Positions 52,583-61,416 of a stretch of DNA of 64,000 nucleotides are shown here, in pieces. The position numbers were made by a program, and so were the translations under genes. The notes under the pieces were generated by a model. That model was not told the DNA's origin and did no database searches. It worked only from the letters and a program-made list of their open reading frames with translations. Position 1 is the stretch's first letter. Each line of letters begins with the position of its first letter. Source of the DNA: Planctomycetaceae bacterium (GTDB lineage: Bacteria > Planctomycetota > Planctomycetia > Gemmatales > Gemmataceae); the NCBI GenBank assembly GCA_013823135.1, contig PNLP01000031.1:17601-81600 (forward strand), read 5' to 3'.

Positions 52583-55267
52583 TCAATATCCGTAGATTGC
52601 TTGGCGCTTTTTAAAGGCAAGCTCCCCGCCCTCCAGAATCTTCTGTGCTGATTCCTTCGTGTCGATCTTGTCGATGGACCCCCGGCAGATCGCCTTGCCT
52701 TTGTCATTTTCTCGCTTCATCGGGAAAATCATCTCCGAATCGCCCAGAATGGCGATGTTCGCATTGTGGGTGACGAGAATCACCTGTCGCTTCTCCTTGA
52801 TCGTCCGGAGCGTGGCGACAATGCTTGAGAAGATAAACCCGCTGTCCAAATCATCCTCGGGTTGGTCGATCACCAATGGCAGATTCGATTCCGCAAGCAT
52901 GGCAATGGTGAGTAGGATCGTGTGTCGCTGACCGTCGGAAAGTTGGATCACCGGAATTTCGCAGGAGGGCGTGCTTTTGGTCTTCACCACGATCACGGGA
53001 CATGGTGGCTTTGCCATCGCTTGGAGGTCGAAAGCATTCTTCCAAGTAAAAAACCGCTTCTGAATCTCTGCTGCCCATTCAGCTGCGATCCCGGCAGCAC
53101 GAGCGATTCCTTGAACGTCACGATTCAGGACAAATGCCGCCAGCTCCAACGGGGTGATCTTCTGGCAAAGCGAACGGCAGTGCGAGTCTTGGTAATACGA
53201 GCCGTGCATCACCGAAGAAACCAACCCAAAGAACTGTTCGATAATCCCGCTCGGTTCGTATTTCACGAACACGGTGTAGTCGGTGATCGTCTTCGTTAAG
53301 TTCGAGTTGATGAGCGTCAGTTGCTCCTTCCGCCGTTTGGTCATTTCGTTGCGAATTCCCGTCAACTCATCTAACAGCTTTTGCCGCGCTTGACGCAGCG
53401 TGTTCAAGTGGGTCCGCCGTTGCTCAATCGTGGCGATTCCTTGTGAGATCGTTTGCTTGCTCCTGAGGAGAGTCTGAATCTCTCCAAGGTTACCAGCCAA
53501 CCCTTTCGTGCGAAGATCAGCGAGCTTCCCAGCGATGTCTCCGTCAATCTTTCCGTGAACCGTTTTCAGCTTTACGAGCGAGGCTGCAATCTGCTCGGCA
53601 GCGGTCTTCGTGCGCGCGTTGAGTTCTGCTTGCTTCTCCAGCACGAAGGCGTTGGATTCAGCAATTCGCGCCTTAACATCAGCAAGGGCAGACTGCGAGT
53701 CCGGCTCTCCGGTTAGTGCCCCTGCTGTCTGGCACATGCTGTCGAAATTACGTTCCAGGACTGAGAGGGAGAAGCCCTGACGGTACTCTTGTACCGTCTT
53801 TTCCAGCGTTGCTAGGAGCGCTTTCTCCGCAGCCAGCCGCGTCTGAATGCCGACGATCTCCTTGAGGTTGCCTTCTTCGGCCACCTTCAGCTTCTTGTCG
53901 ATCTCCGCGAGGGATTGCATCTTTCCGGGGAGCTGTGCGAAGTCGGCCTCAACCGGAATCAGTTGAGCGGCATTCTCCCGCAGACGGTTTACCAGCGTAT
54001 CCTCCTGATCGTTCAAGTCACGCAAAATGATGTGGCGGTCAAGGAAATCCTGAAACATGCCGGGGTTGCTCAACGGGTCTTTGGCCACATCGGCAAGCTC
54101 GCCTTGCCCGTAATACTCGATTCGGAAAGAGTCCTGCGGCACCTCGGTAATCGAGCCGTCTTCCTTCGCCCGCACAGTGATGTCGCCACCACGGTTCCGA
54201 TCATAGCGATAGAGAACCCCGTTGGCGTCCTCGCACCAAATTGAGATGGTGTCGGGGCAGTGGCCCAAATCGCCGAACCCCTCATGCGCGCCTAATCCGT
54301 ATGCAAGGCTGCGAATCGCACTCGACTTCCCAGTTCCCCGGCCACCGATGAAGCAGTTCAGGTTATCGCTATAGTGGAAGATTTCCGCGTCGAGGAACCC
54401 ACCGGCGCAGTGCATCCCTCGTACTCGGGGGATGCTTTTAGGCAGCTGAGCTACCGCCCGCACCCGCGCCTCCGGGTCAATCATGGCCACCTTGAACGCC
54501 TCGAAACTCAGCTCGCTCATCTTGATGCGCGACCAAGGCTTGACGGGACTTCGCGGTGTGAAATTTACAAGAGAATGAGCGTCCGATCCTTGCAGCATGG
54601 CGAGCCGGGCACGCCCTGCAGTTTCCTGCCGACCGTTACGCAACCCTGCGAGCCGCTTACGGTCAATTCCCTGTGGGCTTTGGTCGTCGTCCGGGGTGTA
54701 CATGTTCAGGTTCGTGGACTTGTCAACCTCCAAGCCGTAGAGACCGGAACTGGTGAGGATGTCCTTCTTCCAGTTGGGGAAACCGTCATGCAGCTTGTCA
54801 AAACCCGTTCCTTCCCGGTCGATGTGCGCGGCGACACACAGCCCGCCCAGTCGCTCGGCTTCACGGATGACATCGGCCATCGACATCGCAGTGTGGCTGT
54901 CCTGCGCCCCCATTACCCCCTGTAGGTCGATCTTCGTCATCAGCTTGCCGACATGCGATGCCTGAGCAGGCGAGAAGTACACGAGCAGGTGGCCGTGCGA
55001 GGTGGAAATCTCGACTCCAGGGAGCACGAGGATGCTACCGGCGTGCTTCAGGGCGTATTCCTGGGCAACGGCGACGTTCTTGTCGGTGTTGTGATCGGTG
55101 ATCGCCAAGAGAGAGATTCCCTGCGTAACCGCCGACTCGATGATCGCATCTGGCGTCATGGTCTTATCGCGGACATCCGCAGATGCCCCGTAGGAGTGTA
55201 CATGCAGGTCGGCGTTAAGAAACTTCGCGCCGTTGTCGATGGTCAGGACATCTTTGAGCTGGATCAT
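52583..55267 (-). CDS. PHP-domain plus SMC-like ATPase (TrlF/Ppl type)
   Basis: 894 residues. The N-terminal PHP phosphoesterase domain (about 15-240) keeps metal ligands: LHVHSYG (H22, H24), AITDHNTD, LPGVEIST, and GSDAHS near residue 229. Walker A is GGRGTGKSSA at 308-315. Residues about 420-650 form a coiled coil, and the C-terminal half has QLSDGQRHTILL (signature-like) and LVIDQPEDDLDS (Walker B) near the end, followed by VILVTHNANIAILGDSE. This matches the TrlF family; single-gene PHP-ATPase systems named Ppl block phage. The defence role here is inferred. Confidence 0.82.
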   Translation of the reverse strand: MIQLKDVLTIDNGAKFLNADLHVHSYGASADVRDKTMTPDAIIESAVTQGISLLAITDHNTDKNVAVAQEYALKHAGSILVLPGVEISTSHGHLLVYFSPAQASHVGKLMTKIDLQGVMGAQDSHTAMSMADVIREAERLGGLCVAAHIDREGTGFDKLHDGFPNWKKDILTSSGLYGLEVDKSTNLNMYTPDDDQSPQGIDRKRLAGLRNGRQETAGRARLAMLQGSDAHSLVNFTPRSPVKPWSRIKMSELSFEAFKVAMIDPEARVRAVAQLPKSIPRVRGMHCAGGFLDAEIFHYSDNLNCFIGGRGTGKSSAIRSLAYGLGAHEGFGDLGHCPDTISIWCEDANGVLYRYDRNRGGDITVRAKEDGSITEVPQDSFRIEYYGQGELADVAKDPLSNPGMFQDFLDRHIILRDLNDQEDTLVNRLRENAAQLIPVEADFAQLPGKMQSLAEIDKKLKVAEEGNLKEIVGIQTRLAAEKALLATLEKTVQEYRQGFSLSVLERNFDSMCQTAGALTGEPDSQSALADVKARIAESNAFVLEKQAELNARTKTAAEQIAASLVKLKTVHGKIDGDIAGKLADLRTKGLAGNLGEIQTLLRSKQTISQGIATIEQRRTHLNTLRQARQKLLDELTGIRNEMTKRRKEQLTLINSNLTKTITDYTVFVKYEPSGIIEQFFGLVSSVMHGSYYQDSHCRSLCQKITPLELAAFVLNRDVQGIARAAGIAAEWAAEIQKRFFTWKNAFDLQAMAKPPCPVIVVKTKSTPSCEIPVIQLSDGQRHTILLTIAMLAESNLPLVIDQPEDDLDSGFIFSSIVATLRTIKEKRQVILVTHNANIAILGDSEMIFPMKRENDKGKAICRGSIDKIDTKESAQKILEGGELAFKKRQAIYGY

Positions 55268-55410
55268 TTGAGCACCAACTGAATGGCAGAGTCGAGCCGA
55301 AGATAAAGTGATTTCCCCAAGCCTATTGCTGGAGAACAGAAACGGCTGAGAGGTTCGCTCCGATTCCGTAGCCCGTAGTTCCCCTTCATACGAAATACAA
55401 CTTTGGCTTA

Positions 55411-56314
55411 GAGCGTACGGAAAGAATAAAGTTTATGGCTCTAAGATTCGCAGACAGATGAGGGCACAAGCCAGCCGGAGGAACGCCTCTTGGACATCTG
55501 TGAGTCGGTCGAGGCGACGCCGCAGTCGACCGAACGAATGCAACCAGGAGATCGTCCGCTCCACGAACCAACGGAACACGCCCAAGCCGCTGCCGTGTTC
55601 CGTATTCCGTTCGGCCAGCACCGGCGTGACACCCAGCCAACGCAGCAACAATCGCAGCGGTTCGGAATCGTAACCACGATCACCTTGGAGACGTTCGGGG
55701 AGTTGACGCTTGGGTCCGGGCTTGCCGCCGACAGGGTCCATCGCGATCAGCACTGGCAAGGCTTGTGTGACATCGTTGACATTGGCCGCTGTCACCGTGG
55801 CCGACAACGGGATCCCATGAGCGTCGGTCATGATGTGGTGTTTGCTGCCCGATTTGCTGCGATCTGTGGGGTTTGGGCCGGTATCCTCGCCTCCTTCGGG
55901 TGCCTTGGCAAAGGAGGCGTCGATCAACGCCCGTTGCCAGTCAATCTGGTTCTCGCTGTTGAGTTCGGCCAACAGGAGGGCATGGAGTTGTCGCCAGACA
56001 CCGGCTTGGTGCCAGAGGCGGAGGTAGTGGCGACAAGTCTTGCCACAACCGCAGCCGAGTTCAGCGGGCAGGTCGTCCCAAGCCATGCCGGTCTTGAGAA
56101 CGAAGAGGATCCCCGTGAGAATCTTGCGGTAGTCAATGGGCTTGCGACCAGGGAATCGGAAGCGGCGTTTGGGTGGCGTTGGCAGCAGCGGTTCAAGACG
56201 CTCCCACAGAGCATCCGTGACAAGAGGTTTCATGGTTTGCTCTTCTGTGTTGCGAGATCACAAGTAACCAAAGGAGCAGACCATGTGCCAACTGCTCATT
56301 CTTTCCGAACGCTC
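55411..56314. mobile_element. IS5-family insertion sequence, complete
   Basis: 904 bases with imperfect terminal inverted repeats. GAGCGTACGGAAAGAAT at the left end and the complement of ATTCTTTCCGAACGCTC at the right end match at 16 of 17 positions. The element is flanked by TTA on both sides (55408-55410 and 56315-56317), a 3-base target duplication typical of the IS1031-like part of the IS5 family. It carries one transposase gene on the minus strand and lies 144 bases upstream of the PHP-ATPase gene. Confidence 0.88.
55433..56233 (-). CDS. IS5-family transposase
   Basis: 266 residues. The N-terminal DUF4096-like region (LWERLEPLLPTPPKR ... GRKPIDYRKILTGILFVLKTGMAWDDLP) is followed by a DDE domain: first Asp in ALIDASFAKA near 105, second in QGDRGYDSEPL near 186, and Glu in FVERTISWLHSFGRLRRR near 229. 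All are present, so it may be active. It is a single frame without the slippage typical of the IS427 branch. Confidence 0.92.
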   Translation of the reverse strand: MKPLVTDALWERLEPLLPTPPKRRFRFPGRKPIDYRKILTGILFVLKTGMAWDDLPAELGCGCGKTCRHYLRLWHQAGVWRQLHALLLAELNSENQIDWQRALIDASFAKAPEGGEDTGPNPTDRSKSGSKHHIMTDAHGIPLSATVTAANVNDVTQALPVLIAMDPVGGKPGPKRQLPERLQGDRGYDSEPLRLLLRWLGVTPVLAERNTEHGSGLGVFRWFVERTISWLHSFGRLRRRLDRLTDVQEAFLRLACALICLRILEP

Positions 56315-56317
56315 TTA

Positions 56318-57039
56318 GGCGACGATCTGGTCGGCCAAAATATCGTCGCGCCGTCCCTTTGCTTCGAGGATGACCATCGCGATCAGAACGTGGTTATCCC
56401 GACGGTGGCCAAAACATTGGGAACTCCGAAATACAATTCGTGCAGTTTGCGCCCGTGTTGCGAGACGAGGCTGCTGAGTTCGCTTCGCTGGTCGTAGAGT
56501 CGAAAGCCGTTTACGAGCTACGACCACCTGTTCCCGACATCTCATGAAGTCACAGCATCAACAGGAAAATCAATGTCAAACCTTCAGACGCACTCGAAAG
56601 AATTCCCGAAGCACTCGCAGACACAGCCGGCTGGATGATGAATCGTCACGCCGACCAGTATTTCCGCTAACATCGCGATGGCACCGACAAGGTTTACTCG
56701 GCGACCTCAGCAGGCATTCCTCGCGGTCACCAACATCAATTCGGCATCGCCCGTCAGGACGCGATGCCAAACGCTGGCAGGTCAACCGCTTGGTGATCCG
56801 TGATCCTAGTTTTCCCAACCGTCCGCTTGAGCTGTCCCTTACCACACTCCTGTCGTACTTTCCCCGTCCCCTTTGCCGAATTGCCATCCGAAGCGGCGAT
56901 GAGTTTTGCACGGCGAATTCGGTAATCTCTCCCTTCCGATTGTGACGGCAATTCGCAACGGGAGACTCCACTTCTTCATTCTCATGATCTTCATCGGACC
57001 CCGCCTCTTCACACCACGTCTTCGACCCCGCTACGCTCG
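56318..57039. other. Decayed region without intact genes
   Basis: Several short frames carry protein-like phrases in different phases, for example (minus strand, near 56410-56500) LYDQRSELSSLVSQHGRKL and HELYFGVPNVLATVGITTF, followed by a stop. The phase changes suggest an old gene broken by mutations. Nothing is intact. Confidence 0.4.
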
Positions 57040-57288
57040 ATGTCTTCCCCGTTCCGACGAAGGACGAAGGCAACAGTCGTGGGCGAACGATGGTTCTATC
57101 GCTGCGACCAGGAGTGGGTCGAGATCGCCGAGCGGCTCAAGATCACCCCCTGTTCACACTGCAACGCCATCGGCACACTCAACCGACACGGTGTTCTCTC
57201 CAAGTTCGATGACACCAACCCACTGCAAAGAACGATCCGGCCCTGGGCGGGCAACCGCCCGGGGCTACCCGACCAACGGATGCGATAA
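57040..57288 (+). pseudogene. Zinc-ribbon protein fragment
   Basis: The segment ERWFYRCDQEWVEIAERLKI then TPCSHCNAIGTLNRHGVLSKFDD has a CxxC zinc-knuckle of the type found at the start of some planctomycete transposase-like proteins. After NPLQRTIRPWAG the usual second half with a further Cys pair is absent, so the frame appears truncated. Confidence 0.4.
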
Positions 57289-57378
57289 CAATTCGGTGCG
57301 CCACGCTTACCCACGCCCATTCACCGAACTCTAACACTTCATCGAATGCGCCCGCGCCGATGGCCTGCCCTTGGTTGT

Positions 57379-57945
57379 TCATCCAGGATTTCTTTGTCGA
57401 TTCAGGAGTTCTCTCCACGCATGCAACTCAGTCGAACGGTGACAGAAGCTACCATCCAACAGTCTCTCTACAACTTGAAAACGCAGTTCAAGGTATAGAA
57501 GTTGAAATTGTTCCTTTGGAGGAACCGTAGCCCAAGTAGCGAGCAGTTCCGCCGCTTCAGACATCGTGTAGTCCAATTCACGGAAAAACCACTCTTCGAC
57601 CAGACGAGGGTCACACAGATTCTCGTTCCCTTGCTCCCCGTAGGTGAGAATCATATTCACTCGGATGTGCATTGCTTTGGTAGAGAATGAGTTGCTCGCA
57701 TTCTTGCTCGTGGTGTCTTGTTTGAGCTTGTCATACACCGTTACTGCCACCCACGCCCAGGAAAGCGCGTCTGCCTGCGGCAAACTGGCGTCATTCGCAT
57801 TGGAAGCCGCCACTTCCGCCACAAGCAACCAGTTAAATTCTGATTCCAGTGCAATTTCATTGGAATGTTCTTTGAGATACCCAGCGACAATTGACGGCGG
57901 GTAGTCCACAAGTGTTGCCCCGTCCCCACAGTGGAGGGTGTTCAT
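57379..57945 (-). CDS. Hypothetical protein, candidate immunity protein
   Basis: 188 residues with GGAG 5 bases upstream of the ATG. It is helical, rich in Trp, Leu, Glu and Ala (NWLLVAEVAASNANDA, AWVAVTVYDKLKQD, LVEEWFFRELDYTMSEAAELL), with no signal peptide. No family is recognised. It begins 39 bases downstream of a gene whose C-terminus resembles those of polymorphic toxins, the classic place for an immunity gene. The immunity call is inference. Confidence 0.6.
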   Translation of the reverse strand: MNTLHCGDGATLVDYPPSIVAGYLKEHSNEIALESEFNWLLVAEVAASNANDASLPQADALSWAWVAVTVYDKLKQDTTSKNASNSFSTKAMHIRVNMILTYGEQGNENLCDPRLVEEWFFRELDYTMSEAAELLATWATVPPKEQFQLLYLELRFQVVERLLDGSFCHRSTELHAWRELLNRQRNPG

Positions 57946-57984
57946 AATTCTCCTGTTCTCAGGTCGGAGTCGCAGAGTCCGTGT

Positions 57985-58590
57985 TTATCCTCCGTGCACC
58001 GTGAAGCCTGCCTTTTTGAAGGCATCAATCCCAATCGACTCCGAGACGATTGGCGGTTTATAATGGCCTGAGTAGGGCGTCAGAGAGACCGTCTTCGGAG
58101 GACTGAAGACAACTTCGCCTGCCGCCTGGACTTTTGCCCCTCCGGACGCGACCGTGTGAGCGATTTCTTTTCCCCCAACCTCGCCAGGAACAACGAACAA
58201 CTCACCGGATTCATTCACGATGAATTTAGGCTGGTTGGTGGAGCGGGGGCGGGATTTCTCGGGGGCTGGTGGTCGCAGCCTTGGGGCGATCCCGACGACG
58301 CGGCACGCGGCGGAGCGGTGAGTTTGGGCTTCCTCGTCGTACACCGGCTGCCGAGCCATGTGATAACGAGACACGAGTTGCAGGTTGAACTTCCAAAGGG
58401 GTGGCTGCCCGAAGACCCCTGGGCAGAGTGGTACGGTCCGAGAGAAATCACGCCCACCAACGACGGAATTCGGCTGGTGCCTTCGTGGGGGGTGGCCGTG
58501 GAAATCGCCGACCCGCTGCCACCGATCATTCTGTTGCCGACACCGCATCCTTCGGGCCGTGGGTTGTTGTGAGCGAGGTGTGTATCCCAT
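57985..58590 (-). CDS. Toxin-like C-terminal domain protein, possibly broken
   Basis: Up to 201 residues. The last 85 residues (FIVNESGELFVVPGEVGGKE ... GGAKVQAAGEVVFSPPKTVSL ... PYSGHYKPP) look like the C-terminal motif of secreted planctomycete and cyanobacterial toxins, where a YSGHY or QSGHY signature is common. The first half is Arg/Pro-rich, and its start is uncertain, so this may be a C-terminal piece of a larger gene. A plus-strand frame over the same bases has weaker support. Confidence 0.45.
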   Translation of the reverse strand: MGYTPRSQQPTARRMRCRQQNDRWQRVGDFHGHPPRRHQPNSVVGGRDFSRTVPLCPGVFGQPPLWKFNLQLVSRYHMARQPVYDEEAQTHRSAACRVVGIAPRLRPPAPEKSRPRSTNQPKFIVNESGELFVVPGEVGGKEIAHTVASGGAKVQAAGEVVFSPPKTVSLTPYSGHYKPPIVSESIGIDAFKKAGFTVHGG

Positions 58591-58656
58591 AGCAGTCGGG
58601 CAACTGACCGGAGCAACGTACTTCTCGGCGTTTCGGTCGGCTGCGGGTCGGCATAA

Positions 58657-58782
58657 CAGCAGTTGAAGGAACTCGCAACACTCACGAACCTCACATCCCT
58701 CGACCTGCGTGGCACACAGGTGACGGGCGAAGGGCTAAAGGAACTCCAGAAGGCGTTGCCGAAGTGCATGATCGTCAAGTGA
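58657..58782 (+). pseudogene. Leucine-rich-repeat C-terminal remnant
   Basis: 42 codons after an in-frame stop read QQLKELATLTNLTSLDLRGT then QVTGEGLKELQKALPKCMIVK. The LKELxxLxNLTxLDLxGT unit is the typical repeat of planctomycete LRR proteins, and LPKCxIxK is their usual end. Only the last repeat remains. Confidence 0.75.
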
Positions 58783-58941
58783 AGCGATGAGTTAACACCT
58801 GCCGCCTCGGCAACGTGTGGGCCACGGAGCAACCCTCCCTATCGGGCAACGAGGGCAACCGCTTCCACTCCCCGGCAGGTGCGTCGGAGCAGGCGAAGAT
58901 CGCGACCATTACGAGGACTGCGACCATCAAGCTGCTCCACA

Positions 58942-61008
58942 TCACTTCCCTGGTGTGCCGCCAAACAAGGGGATGCGTCCGTCTACTCCGACGCCCCACG
59001 CTTCGCGCCCGAAGGGGATCGCCCCGATGTCCGGCTTGCCCGCGTCTGCCTCACGCAGCGGGTCGAGCCACTTCAGCGGGATCGTCAGCCCCGTGTCGAT
59101 GGCCGGACTGCCTTTCGCGAGACTGAGATCGGAAGCGTCATTTACCGAGTCCGCGAACCGCACGAACTTCGGGTCCGTGACAAGGTCGTCGGTCGTCCAG
59201 CCCGGTTCGTAAAACTCGCGACTCGCTTTGAACAGCGGCGATGCGCGGAGCTTGGCGAACGGGTTCGCCTTGCCGGTCGGTCCTTCCTTCATCCCCCAAA
59301 GCATGTTGCCGCCTTCGCGAAGTCTGCCCGCGTCTTTCCCGATGATGACTGCACCGGGAACGCGGTCGGTTTGCACGAACAGGTTATTGAACACATCACG
59401 CTCGGTGTTGCGGAGGTTCGCAGCCCCGAGGCCGAACAGGAAGTAGTCGCGGTACACCGGCTCCCGCCGCAGGAACGTGTTGTGGTACACCCGCATCACC
59501 GGGTAAGTCGGGCTGCCGTGGTCGCTGATGAGGTGGCCCTCGGCTCTCAAGAATGCGCCGGTCGGATCGGGTTCGCTCGGCAACTGATAGTAAACGCCAG
59601 CACGCTGATCGAAGACATTCCGGTAGACACACACGCCCGAGTCCGGATTGTGGTCGGCGGGCGATTCGTCCTTGTCGATTTCGTGCTGCTGGAACACGCC
59701 CAGACATGCCCCGATGCGGTTCTGGTAGACGTGGACCGTGTGCCAGCGGAGTTTCGAGCCGCACTCCAGGCCGTCGTCGTTGAAGTTGTCCACGAAGTTG
59801 TGGTGGAACCCTAGATTCTTCGCGTAGCGGAGGAACGCGAAGTCGTGATCGTCGGTGAACTCGCAGTTGGCGAACTCGATGTCCTCGTTCACCGGCTGCC
59901 CATTCTGCAAGACAATCTGATATGTCGCCGTGCCGCGATACTTCATGTGCGCTCGCCCCGTCCATGGAGCCGCCAGCCCGCGAAACGCCGAGTGCGTCAG
60001 GCGAACTTTTTGAGATGCGTTCACCAGCAGTGCCGGGAAGCCGCCGAAGACGGTCAGGTGGTCGAGGTGAATACCTTCCGAACCATAAACGTGGATCATC
60101 GGACTGCCAGTCGCGCCACGAAGCACCAACCCCTCGATGCGGACGTGCTTGATCCCGTTGAGCCGCAACACGTCGTCGCCGAACCCAGCCGCCACAACCA
60201 TCGGCAGCTTGCGAGGGTCGGTTTCGCCTCGGTAAGCTCGCGTACCCAGCCCCGCGAGTTGGTTGTGAGCCAGCCGAGCGTGGATGCGTTTCGTCTCGCG
60301 GTTGAACCACAGCCCCGGCCCACAGTACACACCCTCACCGCCAGCTTTCTTGTCCTTCGGCTGGAGTTCGTTGATCGCTCGCAGATCCGTTACTGTCCGG
60401 TAGCCGTGGAGCGGCACCAGCGAGTCGGCAAAATGACCCAACGCGATGGGACGCTGTTCTTCAATTCCCCACATCGGTTCCCAGGACGCGGGCAGGAACT
60501 GGTGAGGCGTCTTGCGATCATCTGCGTTCGGGTAGGTCTTCGTGGAAACGTACTCGTCTGCTGCGCCGCCTTTGAACGGCTCCCAACTCATCGCCGGGGA
60601 ATCGAGAAACTCCTTCAACCCGCCGTCCAGCACCGCGAGTTCGTTGGGGTAGGAAGCGATCACGATGGGTGCGTCCGGTGTGCCGGATCGCGTCAGGTAG
60701 ACCTTTTCGTGGTAGACGCCACCGCGCAGATAGAGCGTGTCGCCGGGCTTGAGTCGCTGCACACCATACTGAACCGACCGCCACGGTTTCGCCACCGAGC
60801 CGTCGTTCGTGTCATCACCTTTGCCCGCGTCCACGAAGTAGGCCGGACCTTTGGTGATGGGACGTGCAATCGGCGTCGGGAGTGGGCGTTGGGCGGGATG
60901 CGACGCGATCTTCGGCTCTGCCGCGAGCAGCGTGGTTGGCATGAGCAGCGCGAGAACCACCACGAACGCGGGGAAACGCCAGGAATCGAGCCAACAGCGA
61001 CGGGACAT
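58942..61008 (-). CDS. Secreted right-handed beta-helix protein
   Basis: 688 residues with a signal peptide ending near TTLLAAEP. The body starts with GPAYFVDAGKGDDTNDGSVAKPWRSVQ and GDTLYLRGGVYHEKV, the standard entry of parallel beta-helix proteins (pectate-lyase-like, DUF1565-type). Coil phrases such as HVRIEGLVLRGATGSPMIHV and EDIEFANCEFTDDHDFAFL follow. The C-terminus has SLAKGSPAIDTGL and DIGAIPFG, a common end of this family. It is probably an exported polysaccharide-binding or -cleaving protein; the substrate is unknown. AGGAAAGGG lies upstream of the start. Confidence 0.85.
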   Translation of the reverse strand: MSRRCWLDSWRFPAFVVVLALLMPTTLLAAEPKIASHPAQRPLPTPIARPITKGPAYFVDAGKGDDTNDGSVAKPWRSVQYGVQRLKPGDTLYLRGGVYHEKVYLTRSGTPDAPIVIASYPNELAVLDGGLKEFLDSPAMSWEPFKGGAADEYVSTKTYPNADDRKTPHQFLPASWEPMWGIEEQRPIALGHFADSLVPLHGYRTVTDLRAINELQPKDKKAGGEGVYCGPGLWFNRETKRIHARLAHNQLAGLGTRAYRGETDPRKLPMVVAAGFGDDVLRLNGIKHVRIEGLVLRGATGSPMIHVYGSEGIHLDHLTVFGGFPALLVNASQKVRLTHSAFRGLAAPWTGRAHMKYRGTATYQIVLQNGQPVNEDIEFANCEFTDDHDFAFLRYAKNLGFHHNFVDNFNDDGLECGSKLRWHTVHVYQNRIGACLGVFQQHEIDKDESPADHNPDSGVCVYRNVFDQRAGVYYQLPSEPDPTGAFLRAEGHLISDHGSPTYPVMRVYHNTFLRREPVYRDYFLFGLGAANLRNTERDVFNNLFVQTDRVPGAVIIGKDAGRLREGGNMLWGMKEGPTGKANPFAKLRASPLFKASREFYEPGWTTDDLVTDPKFVRFADSVNDASDLSLAKGSPAIDTGLTIPLKWLDPLREADAGKPDIGAIPFGREAWGVGVDGRIPLFGGTPGK

Positions 61009-61416
61009 GGGTAGCCCTTTCCTTCAAGCGAGTGTTACTTGGCAACGTGTCGGCTCCACCCCGACTTTCGCCAGCCGTGAACATCGCTCGCATGGCAAGC
61101 TCTTCTGGACGTGAACGCGGGGTCCAGTCTAACCCTTAAACAAGCGAACCGCATCTGAAAGAAAACTGTGGATCGGTTCCGGAACTACAGAACCGGAAGA
61201 TGCTGGGGAGGGAAATGCTGCGTGAGCCGTACTGCCTTTCCACGCTGTCGTGAAACCCGGTGTTGAGAAGGTCGCGGAGATTCTGCCGATCCAGTACGCC
61301 AGTGCGGTAAAACCACAATGACAACCATGTAGTAAATCAAAGTCGATTGCGGATGATAGCGGTCGGCGATTGCACGAAACGGTACAGCAAGAGTGACCTT
61401 CAAACGGAGCTTTGTC

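Noticed and set aside
58156..58572. 138-codon plus-strand frame over the toxin-like gene
   Set aside because: It has some balanced composition, but the minus-strand frame ends in a recognisable motif and sits correctly before the next gene. The choice is not certain.
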